A stretch of 51,766 nt of DNA from Opitutaceae bacterium (GTDB taxonomy: Bacteria; Verrucomicrobiota; Verrucomicrobiia; Opitutales; Opitutaceae): NCBI GenBank assembly GCA_014376585.1, contig JACMRG010000335.1, positions 1-51,766 on the forward strand, in the 5' to 3' direction. Within the stretch, counting starts at the first letter, position 1. Each line of letters begins with the position of its first letter. The translations under genes and the position numbers were made by a program. The notes below the pieces were generated by a model. It saw only the letters and a list, made by a program, of their open reading frames with translations. It made no database searches and was not told the origin of the DNA. Positions 25,386 to 35,460 of this stretch are shown here, one piece after another.

Positions 25386-25457
25386 ATGCCCGCTAAACCG
25401 GCCCACGTGCCGGCGCGGTCGCATGCCTGGTCGCGAGCGGCGGCTTGGCGATGGTGA
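25386..25457 (+). CDS. Short Trp-rich open frame, leader-peptide candidate
   Basis: A 23-codon frame ending AWSRAAAWRW, with three Trp codons in the last nine. Its 3' end overlaps a segment that can pair with the 5' arm of the downstream terminator. The arrangement resembles attenuation leaders. No good ribosome binding site is seen, so it could be chance. Confidence 0.3.
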   Translation: MPAKPAHVPARSHAWSRAAAWRW

Positions 25458-25514
25458 GGCGTTTTTTATAAAAAAGACGTTCGCGCGGCCGAAGCCGCGT
25501 CTGGGACCGCTGCC
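25439..25514 (+). ncRNA. Structured leader or small RNA ahead of a terminator
   Basis: GGCTTGGC near 25442 can pair with GCCAAGCC near 25512. Between them are an AT-rich hairpin (gttttttataaaaaa) and a strong hairpin CGCGGC-CGAA-GCCGCG. Together with the terminator at 25515 this looks like a transcribed, structured RNA of roughly 110 nt. Whether it is an independent sRNA or the leader of the methyltransferase gene at 25606 is open. Confidence 0.4.
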
Positions 25515-25548
25515 AAGCCCGACTCCACCGAGTCGGGCTTTCTGTTTT
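25515..25548 (+). terminator. Intrinsic terminator
   Basis: AAGCCCGACTC, loop CACC, GAGTCGGGCTT: an 11-bp perfect stem followed by tctgtttt. It lies 205 bp after the coiled-coil gene and 57 bp before the methyltransferase gene. Confidence 0.8.
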
Positions 25549-25605
25549 CCTAAAAGTCCACCGCTGTTCCCGCCACCGATTTTCGCCGCTCCGTTTTTCT
25601 CCGCC

Positions 25606-26340
25606 ATGTCCACATCCACGCTTCCGCCGCCTGCATCCGTCACCGTTTCAACCTCCGGGTTGGAATTGCCCTCCGTCTCGTTCTTCGGCCGCACGCTTGC
25701 CGAGTATGCGCAGTTCTTTGCGCTCGATCCGGTCGCGTTGCGCGGCCGGGCGGTGCTCGACGTGGCGGGGCCGGCGTCGTTTACGGCCGAGGCGTGCAAG
25801 CTCGGCGTCGATGCGGTTGATCCGCTCTACGGCTGCCCGGTGGAGACCCTCGCGACGCACGTGCAGCTGGATTATGCGAAGATGTTCGCGGAGATGCGGG
25901 TCGAGCCGCACCTGTGGCGGTTCCGGTCGTTTCCATCGATCAACGCGGCGGCGCTGAATCTGAGGTCGGCTGCGCGGCGGTTTCTTAACGACTACGAGGC
26001 GCACTTCGCGCACGGGCGTTACGTGGGTGCGCGGCTGCCCCGGCGGCCGTTTCTCGACAGGGCCTTCGACCTCGTGCTGTGCGCGCATCTGCTCTTCATT
26101 TACGCACGGCGATTTGACCTCGCGTGGCACGTGATAGCTTGCCGGGAACTCGTGCGGGTGAGCGCGGGCGAAGTGCGCATTCATGCCGTGTGCGGCGCCG
26201 ATGGGCGGCGTTATCCGGAGCTAGCGGCGCTGCGCGCGGAGCTGGCTGAGGCAGGCATCGCGAGTGAAGTTGTGCCGGTGAACTGCGAGTTTTTTGTCGG
26301 CAGCAGCTCGATGCAGGTTTTGAAGACGGCCTCGTCATGA
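25606..26340 (+). CDS. SAM-dependent methyltransferase-like protein, class I fold
   Basis: 244 residues from ATG 25606; the frame is open upstream through the terminator region, which is not coding. RAVLDVAGPASFTAEACKLG is a Rossmann motif I with the SAM-binding loop, AVDPLYG the end of strand 2, and RAFDLVLCAHLLFIYARRFD the post-motif strand 4. The proteins nearest in layout are small-molecule or generic methyltransferases; the substrate is unknown. It overlaps the ABM-domain gene by 4 nt (ATGA), so the two form an operon. Confidence 0.65.
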   Translation: MSTSTLPPPASVTVSTSGLELPSVSFFGRTLAEYAQFFALDPVALRGRAVLDVAGPASFTAEACKLGVDAVDPLYGCPVETLATHVQLDYAKMFAEMRVEPHLWRFRSFPSINAAALNLRSAARRFLNDYEAHFAHGRYVGARLPRRPFLDRAFDLVLCAHLLFIYARRFDLAWHVIACRELVRVSAGEVRIHAVCGADGRRYPELAALRAELAEAGIASEVVPVNCEFFVGSSSMQVLKTASS

Positions 26341-26675
26341 GCACCCAACCCGGCGCGATCACGCACACTCCCGAGCAGCCTTACCACGCGGTGATTTTTA
26401 CCTCGAGGCGCACGGACGGCGACCGCGGCTACGATGCGATGGCTGCGCGCATGGTCGAACTCGGCGCGACGCAGGATGGGTTTCTGGGGATCGAAAGCGC
26501 ACGCGGCGCCGACGGCCTCGGCATCACCGTGAGCTACTGGCGCGACGGGGCGGCGATCCTGGCTTGGAAACGGAACGCCGAGCACGAGCGCGCGCAGGCA
26601 GGGGGTAAAGCCGCGTGGTATGCGGAGTATCACGTGCGTATTGCGAAGATGGAGCGGGCTTATGGCGGAGACTAG
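26337..26675 (+). CDS. Antibiotic biosynthesis monooxygenase (ABM) domain protein
   Basis: 112 residues, starting inside the previous stop. The dimeric alpha/beta-barrel pattern is clear: YHAVIFTSRRTDGDRGYDAMAARM strand-helix, then GFLGIESARGADGLGITVSYW and a helix AAILAWKRNAEHERAQ with the His typical of the family, ending AEYHVRIAKMERAYG. Such proteins are cofactor-free oxygenases or haem/aldehyde-handling enzymes. Its stop codon shares bases with that of the convergent FkbM gene: CTAG at 26672-26675 provides TAG on both strands. Confidence 0.85.
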   Translation: MSTQPGAITHTPEQPYHAVIFTSRRTDGDRGYDAMAARMVELGATQDGFLGIESARGADGLGITVSYWRDGAAILAWKRNAEHERAQAGGKAAWYAEYHVRIAKMERAYGGD

Positions 26676-27574
26676 TCGCCGCCCGGGGTAACCCGCGCGA
26701 AACGCTCGCTAGGCAGATAGAACAGCATGTGGGGGACGTAGCCGATGCTGCGGAGGTCCTTTAGATTTCTCAGGGCGCCACGGCCGAAGGCGGCGTCCCA
26801 AGCGGCGACAGTGATGTCGGCGAATTCCGGCAGGCGTTCAATCAAGCCGGCGGCGTAGTCGTAGGTGGTGAGAAACGCGCCGGCGGCATTCATCGCTTCG
26901 AGACCGGGCAGCTCCAGCAACAGCACCGGGCGTTTTTCTCGAAACACTTTTGGGCCGTTGGGCAACGCAGCAGTCTCGCCGGTCTCCAAATCGAATTTCA
27001 CGAAGTTGGGAGCGGGCACGCCCAACTCGTGGACGAGTTCGTCCACTCCGCAGCTCTGCACGGTTTCAAGCACCACGCGGCTTTGCGAAAATTGTCCGCC
27101 CAATCCAGAGGGCCCGGAGGCCCCGCCCAGATTACCGGCAAACTGAAGGCTGGTGTGGTCGGGACCCACGGCGTGGTTGCGCATCGTGACGTTGCTCCAC
27201 GCGTTGAGTGCCGGCACCCGGCGAACTTGAGAAAAAATTTCTCACGAAGCCTCGAACGCTACGACCGTGACCGCTGCACCCACGCGGTCGCGGAAAATGG
27301 CGGTGTAGTAGCCCACGAAAGCACCGCAGTCCCGAGCCGTTTGGCCCGGCGCAAGAAAGCGCATGATCGGAACGCGGCTCAAAATCCACGCATCGTAGTG
27401 GCCGAGCCAGCAGGCGCCTTGACTGCGCACATCTAGCTGGAGGTTTACACCGGCGGCAGGACCCCGCCGCACGCGTCGTTGCGCTCGGGAGTTTCCACCG
27501 TAACGAACTGCCAGCAGGATCCGCAGGCAGTGTTTAGCCAAGATATTCAGCGCCGATTTCAGACGTGCCTTCAC
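26672..27574 (-). pseudogene. FkbM-family methyltransferase with an in-frame stop codon
   Basis: From GTG 27574 the frame encodes an N-terminal FkbM-type part (QTARDCGAFVGYYTAIF, with VVAFEAS as the acidic loop) and meets TGA at 27242-27244. The same frame continues without a shift: EIFSQVRRV, then ALNAWSNVTM, a NFVKFDLETGE motif (the usual KxDxEG box reads KFDLETG) and PVLLLELPG to the stop at 26672. FkbM proteins normally read FEPSPE at this place, so a Pro codon or neighbouring codon has been replaced by the stop. A single nonsense mutation therefore splits a 300-codon gene; restart at an internal GTG (27217) would give an inactive fragment without the SAM loop. Sequencing error or read-through are the alternatives. 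Confidence 0.75.
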
Positions 27575-27813
27575 GGGCTAAGGTGAAGTGATTTCGGCCG
27601 GGAGGGAGTGCCGGGGTGGGAGGGCCCCGGGCTCTGATGCGGGTTATAGGGGAATGATACAAGCGACAAGGGAGCGCGGCACGCAGCGAATCGGGGTGGC
27701 CCTGATCCAAGCAAGAACAGAGCAAACTTGATGGAGTCTGGCGCGCGGCGCGGGAACTCTGAGCGACGGGTGCGCGCGGTTGCTTTTGGGGCGTGCGGGG
27801 GTTGGGCTGCGTG

Positions 27814-29121
27814 ATGCTGTTTCCCCAACATATCATCGCTCGTAAACGCGACGGCCATGCGCTGAGTCGCGGGGAGATCGGTTCCTTCGTGCACGGGGCG
27901 ACGAATGGTTCTTGGGCGGATTACCAGCTCTCGGCGCTGCTCATGGCGATTTACATCCGCGGCATGACGCCGACGGAAACCGCGCTCTACACCGAGGCGA
28001 TGATGAACTCCGGCGTCGTCGCGGATCTTTCCAGCGTGAAACGGCCTAAAGCCGACAAGCACTCCACCGGCGGGGTGGGCGACAAAATCTCGCTGCACCT
28101 GGCGCCGATGGTCGCGGCTTGTGGCGTCGCGGTGCCGATGATTTCCGGCCGTGGGCTCGGGCACACGGGTGGCACGCTCGACAAACTGGAGTCAATTCCC
28201 GGCTTTCGGGTGAATCTCTCAATGGCCGAATATCGGGCTGAGTTGGAGCAGATCGGAGTGTCGTTGATCGGGCAGACGGCGGAGTTGGCCCCGTCGGATA
28301 AAAAACTTTACGCGCTGCGCGATGTGACGGCGACGGTGGAGTGCATTCCGCTCATCTGCGGCAGCATCCTGGCGAAAAAATTGGCCGAGGGTATCGATGT
28401 GCTGGTGCTCGATGTGAAGTTTGGCCGGGGTGCGTTTATGAAGGACAAGACGAAGGCGCGGGAACTCGCCGAGGCGCTCGTCTCCGTCGCAAAGGCGATG
28501 GGCAAGCCCACGCGTGCGGTGATGACGGCGATGGAGCAGCCGCTCGGGCGCAACGTAGGCAACGCGCTCGAAGTGATCGAGTCGATCGAGTGTCTGAAAG
28601 GTCACGGGCCGGCGGACACCATGGAGGTTACCTACGCGCTGGGTGAGCAAATGCTGCTGTTGACGAAGACGGCGGCCACCCAAGCGGAAGCGCGTTCCCT
28701 GCTGGAGCAGAGCGTTTCGAGTGGTGCGGCTTTGACGAAATTCCGTGAACTGATTTCCGCGCAGGGCGGTGACGCCCGGGTGGTTGATGATGTTGCTCTG
28801 CTGCCGCAGGCTCGTCTCAAAGTGCCGCTGACGGCGGCGCGGGCGGGTTTTATCACCGATGTTGACGCGATGGCGGTGGCACTCGCGGCGCTGCGGCTGG
28901 GTGCAGGCCGCGCCAAAGCGGAAGATCGGGTGGATCACGCCGTGGGTTTCAGCGCACTCGTGAAAGTGGGCGAGCGCGTCGAGGCGGGCGCACCGCTCGC
29001 CCTGATACATGCGAACGATGAGCAGGCGCTGGCCGATGCGAAGGCGATGCTCGAAGAGGCGGTTGTTATTGGCGATGCGCCCGGAGTGATCGTGCCCTTG
29101 ATCGACGAGTTGATTGGCTGA
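27814..29121 (+). CDS. deoA: Thymidine/pyrimidine-nucleoside phosphorylase
   Basis: 435 residues from ATG 27814. The family signature is present: KHSTGGVGDKISLHLAP (phosphate-binding, with the catalytic His) and SGRGLGHTGGTLDKLESIPGF; later DVKFGRGAFM and the C-terminal domain ending VKVGERVEAGAPLALIHA. It converts thymidine (or deoxyuridine/uridine) and phosphate to base and (deoxy)ribose-1-phosphate in the cytoplasm. It is separated by 8.6 kb from deoC and rbsK, with which it would make a complete salvage and catabolic route, but a phosphopentomutase is not seen in this window. It stands alone, with 240 bp of non-coding DNA upstream. Confidence 0.93.
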   Translation: MLFPQHIIARKRDGHALSRGEIGSFVHGATNGSWADYQLSALLMAIYIRGMTPTETALYTEAMMNSGVVADLSSVKRPKADKHSTGGVGDKISLHLAPMVAACGVAVPMISGRGLGHTGGTLDKLESIPGFRVNLSMAEYRAELEQIGVSLIGQTAELAPSDKKLYALRDVTATVECIPLICGSILAKKLAEGIDVLVLDVKFGRGAFMKDKTKARELAEALVSVAKAMGKPTRAVMTAMEQPLGRNVGNALEVIESIECLKGHGPADTMEVTYALGEQMLLLTKTAATQAEARSLLEQSVSSGAALTKFRELISAQGGDARVVDDVALLPQARLKVPLTAARAGFITDVDAMAVALAALRLGAGRAKAEDRVDHAVGFSALVKVGERVEAGAPLALIHANDEQALADAKAMLEEAVVIGDAPGVIVPLIDELIG

Positions 29122-29195
29122 CGTGGAGATAGGCGTAGGGCGAAAACTGAATTTCGTCGCGAACCCATGGGCGGTTCAAGCTGTCGAAGTGCGAT

Positions 29196-30377
29196 ATGTC
29201 CACCCTCCATCCCAGCGGAAAGCGGCACCCGGTGAACCGTTCGCGGCGCTATTCACGGGCGATTTTTTTAACGATTGTCGGGTTGGTGGTGCTCCTGATC
29301 GCGGCGCGGATCGCACTGCCGTATGTGCTGCGCGACGCCATCAACAAACGCCTGAATGCGATTCCGGACTACGCGGGTTCGGTGGAGCAGATCGACGTAG
29401 GCTTGTGGCGCGGTGCCTACACGATTCACCGGCTGGTCATCACGAAGCGCAGCGGCGAGGTAAAGGAACCCTTTTTTAAGGCCGATAAAGTCGACTTCTC
29501 CATCGCGTGGCGCGAACTGTTCCACGGTCGTCTCGTAAGCGATATCGAGGCGGTGAAACCGATGCTCACCTTCGTCGAAGCGGTCGCAGCCGACGCTTCG
29601 CAGGCGGGCGGTTCGGCGCAGCGGTGGCAGGATGTGATCGACGATATTTTCCCGATCACGATCACCTATTTCCGCATTCTGGACGGTGAGGTGAGGTATA
29701 TCGACCAGACGGCCGAGCCGAAAGTGGATGTGCGGATCGCGCACCTTGCGGCGGTGGTGACGGGACTGGCCAACCGGCGGAGCGACGCCGAGGGCGAGTT
29801 TCCCTCCAAAATCACCGCTTCGGGTGAAACGATCGGCAGCGGTAAATTGCGTCTGACGGGGCAACTGGAGCCATTGGCAGAGCAGCCGCATTTTCTGCTG
29901 AAATTCGAGGTGGAGGGGGTTTCTTTGCCCGCGCTGAATGAATTTTTACGCGCTTATGCCGGCGTGGATGTGAGCAAGGGCACGTTCAGCGCTTACGTCG
30001 AAGCCAGCGCTCGCGATGGTCGGTTTCAGGGTTACTTCAAACCCTTTTTTGCCGGCTTGGATTTCAGCGAACCCCCGGGAGCTACGCGGCCGCTGGGGCA
30101 AAAAATCTGGGAGACGGTGGTGCGCGGGCTGGCGTGGGTTTTCAAAAATCACCCGCGCAACGAAGTCGCTACCAAGATACCCTTTGCGGGGGAATTTAAA
30201 GACGTAAAGATAGGGGTCTGGCAGACGGTAAAAAATCTGGTGCGCCATGCCTTCGTCGAGCCATTGAGCAAGAAGTTGGATAGTCGCGCGAGCGGCGAAA
30301 AGCTTCCCACTAAATCAGAGGCCGAGGACAAGACGCAGAAAATCCGGGAGAAGTCGGCCCCGAAGCCGGAGAAATGA
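29196..30377 (+). CDS. AsmA-like/DUF748-type envelope protein
   Basis: 393 residues. One N-terminal membrane anchor (AIFLTIVGLVVLLIAARIAL, about 23-42) precedes a large periplasmic part with the AsmA-type start (INKRLNAIPDYAGSVEQIDVG, then LWRGAYTIHRLVI) and beta-rich repeats. The C-terminus is charged and lysine-rich (EKLPTKSEAEDKTQK). Members of this family are thought to help move lipids or assemble the outer membrane. It follows deoA by 75 bp in the same direction and is followed by a two-way terminator. Confidence 0.75.
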   Translation: MSTLHPSGKRHPVNRSRRYSRAIFLTIVGLVVLLIAARIALPYVLRDAINKRLNAIPDYAGSVEQIDVGLWRGAYTIHRLVITKRSGEVKEPFFKADKVDFSIAWRELFHGRLVSDIEAVKPMLTFVEAVAADASQAGGSAQRWQDVIDDIFPITITYFRILDGEVRYIDQTAEPKVDVRIAHLAAVVTGLANRRSDAEGEFPSKITASGETIGSGKLRLTGQLEPLAEQPHFLLKFEVEGVSLPALNEFLRAYAGVDVSKGTFSAYVEASARDGRFQGYFKPFFAGLDFSEPPGATRPLGQKIWETVVRGLAWVFKNHPRNEVATKIPFAGEFKDVKIGVWQTVKNLVRHAFVEPLSKKLDSRASGEKLPTKSEAEDKTQKIREKSAPKPEK

Positions 30378-30378
30378 A

Positions 30379-30401
30379 AAGCCGGGCACGCGGCCCGGCT
30401 T
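30379..30401. terminator. Bidirectional intrinsic terminator between convergent genes
   Basis: AAGCCGGGC, loop ACGCG, GCCCGGCTT: a perfect 9-bp stem. On the minus strand the stem is followed by TTCATTT, so it should end the ABC-F transcript; on the plus strand only GGTTAAA follows. Confidence 0.75.
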
Positions 30402-30435
30402 GGTTAAAGCTAAAATAGGGAAGCGCGCCCGTCGC

Positions 30436-32301
<1,866 letters not shown>

Positions 32302-32405
32302 GAGAACCGCGTAGCAAACCCTACGCCGAGCGGGGTCGTCAATGGCGGGGTTGGGGCCGTCGCCGACGTGTCACTAACGAGTCACAAAGAGGAGGGCGCC
32401 GCGTT

Positions 32406-33329
32406 TTAGCGGCTGAGCGTGAGGGCGATGCAGCCGGCGACGGCGACGAGGCTGCCGACGAGGGTGCGGCGCGACGGTTTGTCGCCCTCCAGCCACCACG
32501 CGAGGGGAATGGCGAAGAGCGGCGTGGTGGCGACGATGGGCAGCACGAGGCCGCTCGGGGCAGTGGCGAGGGCCCATTGGTAACAACCCACGCCAAGGAC
32601 CGGGCCGATGAGGCCGTTGGCGAAGATGAGGCGCAGGTTTAATTTGGCCGGTGCGGGTGTGGCGAGATCGGTGGCCGCGTCGGGTGCGGGCGGGCGGCGC
32701 ACGAGGCGGAGGACGAGGAACCAGAGGGAGGCGAAGATGAGGCCGGCGAGAATGCGTTGGTAGGCGGCGTTGAGACCGAAGGTGGCGTTGTGGGTGGCCT
32801 CGCCGGCGGCGTCGGCGATGAGTCCGCCTTTGCGGCTCACGAGGGCGCCGAAGCCCTGGCCGGCGGCGGCGAGCAGGCCGAAAAGGAAGCCGATGGGTTG
32901 GATGGCGACCTTGGGCGGGCTGGCCTTGCTCGGCATGAGCGCGAGGGCGACGCCGGCGAGGATGACCAGGCCCCAGAAAATCTGCGTGCCGCTGAGCCGC
33001 GTATCGAGCCAGAGCCACTCGCCGCCGGCGGCGATGGGCGCGGCGAGGCACTGGGTCATCAGCACGGTGAGACGCGAACCAAGCAACGGGAGGGCGGCAT
33101 ACACGCCGAGATCGCCAAGGCCCATGCCGATGACGCCACTGAGAAAAAACCAGCCGACGCTGGCGCTGGTGAAGCCGTGGCCGAGGGTGTGGGCGAAGGC
33201 GCCGAGGAGGAGCGCGGCGACGATGAGGCGGCCCATGTTGGCGCGCGCGGGACCGTGGGCGCGCGCGTTGCGGCCGGAGTAGGTGGCGTTGAGCGCGAAG
33301 AAAAAGGCGGCGAGGAACGAGGCGAGCAT
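32406..33329 (-). CDS. EamA-family (DMT superfamily) transporter
   Basis: 307 residues from ATG 33329 (MLASFLAAFFFALNATYSGR); an in-frame ATG 14 codons upstream adds only a polar segment. Ten membrane helices in two EamA repeats are evident, with the internal repeat start at LIFANGLIGPVLGVGCYQWA. The family exports or imports small metabolites such as amino acids, purines and nucleotide sugars; the substrate is not predictable. It is divergent from the deoxyhypusine-synthase-like gene. Confidence 0.85.
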   Translation of the reverse strand: MLASFLAAFFFALNATYSGRNARAHGPARANMGRLIVAALLLGAFAHTLGHGFTSASVGWFFLSGVIGMGLGDLGVYAALPLLGSRLTVLMTQCLAAPIAAGGEWLWLDTRLSGTQIFWGLVILAGVALALMPSKASPPKVAIQPIGFLFGLLAAAGQGFGALVSRKGGLIADAAGEATHNATFGLNAAYQRILAGLIFASLWFLVLRLVRRPPAPDAATDLATPAPAKLNLRLIFANGLIGPVLGVGCYQWALATAPSGLVLPIVATTPLFAIPLAWWLEGDKPSRRTLVGSLVAVAGCIALTLSR

Positions 33330-33379
33330 CGGGGAGACGTGACGAGAAGGTGACGACGGAAAGGAGGCCACGATTTTTT

Positions 33380-33404
33380 CGTGGCGTCGCGTTTCAACGC
33401 CACG
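33380..33404. promoter_or_regulatory. Hairpin upstream of the deoxyhypusine-synthase-like gene
   Basis: CGTGGCGT at 33380-33387 pairs with ACGCCACG at 33397-33404, 22 bp before the start codon. It could be a protein-binding palindrome in the divergent spacer or an RNA hairpin near the ribosome binding site. Confidence 0.4.
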
Positions 33405-33426
33405 CTATCTCTCGCCGCACATTTTT

Positions 33427-34473
33427 ATGAAAGCCAAACGCCAGACGAAACGCCCCGAAGACATCAACGCGGCCCTCGCCGCCAAGAAGGGCCCGGTTTC
33501 CCAGTTCATCGCGCAGCACTACCGCCACTTCAACGCGGCGGCGCTCCTCGACACGGCCAAGGGTTACGAGACCCACCTCAAGGCGGGCGGCAAGATGCTC
33601 GTCACGCTCGCGGGCGCGATGTCCACGGCGGAGCTCGGCATCTCGCTCGCCGAGATGATCCGCGAGGACAAGGTCCACGCGATCGTCTGCACCGGCGCGA
33701 ATCTGGAGGAGGATATTTTCAACCTCGTCGCGCACGATTATTACGAACGCGTGCCGCATTACCGCCACCTCACGGCGGAGGACGAAGTGAAGCTCGTCGA
33801 GCGCCACATGAACCGCGTGACCGATACCTGCATTCCCGAGATGGAGGCCATGCGCCGCATCGAGGCGGTCGTGGCTGACGAGTGGACGAAGGCCGACCAG
33901 GCCGGCGAACGCTATTTCCCGCACGAGTTCATGTATAAGATTATCCGCAGCGGTAAGCTCAAGAAGAGCTATCAGATCGACCCGAAGAATTCGTGGATGC
34001 TCGCCGCCTGTGAGAAGAATCTGCCGATCATCGTCCCCGGTTGGGAAGACGCCACGCTGGGCAATATGTATGCCGGCCGCGTCGTCACGGGTGAGATCAA
34101 GAACGTCCACACCGTGCGCACCGGCATTGAATACATGACGTGGCTCGCCGAGTGGTATACGAAGACGGCGAAGCTCATGAAGAACGGCGAAGGCTCCATC
34201 GGCTTCTTTCAAATCGGCGGCGGAATCGCGGGCGATTTTCCGATCTGCGTGGTGCCGATGCTGCACCAGGATCTCCAGCGCACGGGCGTGCCGTTGTGGG
34301 GCTATTTTGCGCAGATCAGCGACTCGACCACGAGCTACGGCAGCTACTCCGGCGCGGTGCCAAACGAGAAGATCACATGGGGCAAGCTCGCGGGCTCGAC
34401 GCCGAAGTTCATCGTCGAGAGTGACGCGACCATCGTGGCGCCGCTGATTTTTAACTGGGTGCTGGGAAAGTAA
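33427..34473 (+). CDS. Deoxyhypusine-synthase-like protein, bacterial type
   Basis: 348 residues. The Rossmann fold of deoxyhypusine synthase is clear: AGAMSTAELG, VCTGANLEEDIF, and WGKL near residue 327. At the position of the catalytic lysine (human GGGVVKHH, K329) this protein reads GGGIAGDF at 264-271, so the lysine is replaced by glycine G269. The lack of eIF5A in bacteria and the change suggest a polyamine reaction such as homospermidine or spermidine synthesis rather than deoxyhypusine formation; this is a family-level inference. It is a monocistronic gene, with a convergent TetR gene downstream. Confidence 0.85.
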   Translation: MKAKRQTKRPEDINAALAAKKGPVSQFIAQHYRHFNAAALLDTAKGYETHLKAGGKMLVTLAGAMSTAELGISLAEMIREDKVHAIVCTGANLEEDIFNLVAHDYYERVPHYRHLTAEDEVKLVERHMNRVTDTCIPEMEAMRRIEAVVADEWTKADQAGERYFPHEFMYKIIRSGKLKKSYQIDPKNSWMLAACEKNLPIIVPGWEDATLGNMYAGRVVTGEIKNVHTVRTGIEYMTWLAEWYTKTAKLMKNGEGSIGFFQIGGGIAGDFPICVVPMLHQDLQRTGVPLWGYFAQISDSTTSYGSYSGAVPNEKITWGKLAGSTPKFIVESDATIVAPLIFNWVLGK

Positions 34474-34482
34474 GGGGCGCGC

Positions 34483-35073
34483 TCAGGCCGTCGCGAGTTT
34501 CAACAGGCTCGCGGCGGCGGCGCGGGCCGCGGTCGAGGGCGCGGTGCCGCCGGTGGCGTGGGCGGCAATGATCGAGCCGTCGATCAAGAGGCTCAGCGTC
34601 TCGGCGAGTGTGGCGGGGTTTTTTGCTCCGGCGGCGGCCGTCAGTTCGGTCAGCAAGGCGGTGACGGCCTGTTTGTGCCGCCAGGCGGTGCGATGGATCG
34701 GGTGATCGGGCTCAGGGTATTCGCTGAGGGCGCGGATGAAGGCGCAGCCTTTGAAATCATCCGAGGCGAACCACGCGTCGAGCCAGTCGAACACGCCGAG
34801 CAGGCGGCGGTTGGGCGAGCGGCCGGCGGCTTCGACGGCGGCATGCAGGCCGGCGCGGATCTCCAGATCGCGTTTTTCAAGAACGGCGACGATCAGATCC
34901 TCCTTTGAGGGGAAATGATTGTAGAGGGTCATCTTCGCCACGCCGGCCTCGGCGAGGATCGTGTCGATGCCGACGACCCGGTAGCCGTCGCGATAGAACA
35001 GCCGCCACGCCGTCGCCATGAGGTGGGCGCGCTTGGGCGATGAGTTTTCGAGCGGAATGGCGGGAGCGGGCAT
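34483..35073 (-). CDS. TetR/AcrR-family transcriptional regulator
   Basis: 196 residues from ATG 35073 (a GTG at 35097 would add eight). The helix-turn-helix is at about 16-60 (RAHLMATAWRLFYRDGYRVV, then AEAGVAKMTLYNHFPSKEDLIVAVL); the C-terminal ligand domain is all helical with a WLDAWFASDDFKGCAFIRA segment. It most likely represses its own gene and the divergent dsrE gene through the palindromes at 35113 and 35148. The dsrE gene is now truncated, so part of the regulated unit has been lost. Confidence 0.88.
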   Translation of the reverse strand: MPAPAIPLENSSPKRAHLMATAWRLFYRDGYRVVGIDTILAEAGVAKMTLYNHFPSKEDLIVAVLEKRDLEIRAGLHAAVEAAGRSPNRRLLGVFDWLDAWFASDDFKGCAFIRALSEYPEPDHPIHRTAWRHKQAVTALLTELTAAAGAKNPATLAETLSLLIDGSIIAAHATGGTAPSTAARAAAASLLKLATA

Positions 35074-35112
35074 GGGGGACAGAGTGGGGGAATTCACGGC
35101 TCTGACAAGGCG

Positions 35113-35130
35113 ATAGACAGGTTTGTCTAT
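35113..35130. promoter_or_regulatory. TetR operator candidate 1
   Basis: ATAGACA-GGTT-TGTCTAT is a perfect 7-4-7 palindrome in the spacer between the divergent tetR and dsrE genes, 40 bp from the TetR start. Confidence 0.65.
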
Positions 35131-35147
35131 TGGTGCTTGTGCATGAT

Positions 35148-35161
35148 AGACAGATCGGTCT
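35148..35161. promoter_or_regulatory. TetR operator candidate 2
   Basis: AGACAGATCGGTCT is a palindrome with one mismatched pair (AGAC-a-GATC-g-GTCT), the form common for TetR-type sites. It shares the AGAC half-site with candidate 1. Confidence 0.65.
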
Positions 35162-35227
35162 TGTCATGGCGCGTCGCCGGACCCTCCGTCCGGGATCAAC
35201 TCACAACCTCCCTCGAAAAATCAGACC

Positions 35228-35460
35228 ATGAAAACCGCCGTCATCATCCTCTCCGATCCGAAGTCGGGGAGTGACGAAGCGCTCGGCCGCGTGTTCAACG
35301 CCCTCGCGCTCGCCCACGAGGCCCGGAAGGCCGGCGACGAGGTCGAAGTCGTTTTCAACGGCGCCGGCACGCGCTGGCCCGCCGAGCTGACCAAGCTCTC
35401 TCATCCGGCCAACGGCCGCTACGCCGCCGTGCGCGCAGTCGTAAAAGCCGCGTCGTGCGG
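35228..35460 (+). pseudogene. Truncated DsrE-family protein
   Basis: The first about 76 residues match small DsrE-like proteins ([20 protein letters not shown], then [19 protein letters not shown]) and reach the ASCGC segment. After it the sequence changes without warning to a receiver domain in another frame, and the frame ends in RSSP. A normal member has about 115 residues, so the last third and its conserved Cys-containing loop context are missing. DsrE proteins handle sulfane sulfur or act as small redox proteins. The TetR partner gene and operators upstream are intact. Confidence 0.7.

Noticed and set aside
25423-25605. N-terminal extension of the methyltransferase gene in the same frame
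   Set aside because: It would translate through the strong terminator hairpin and gives a Pro/Phe-rich segment unlike the family; the ATG at 25606 fits better.
27217-27574. Two separate small genes instead of one FkbM gene
   Set aside because: Both halves are in one frame and together match the family in order; the second half alone lacks the SAM-binding loop.
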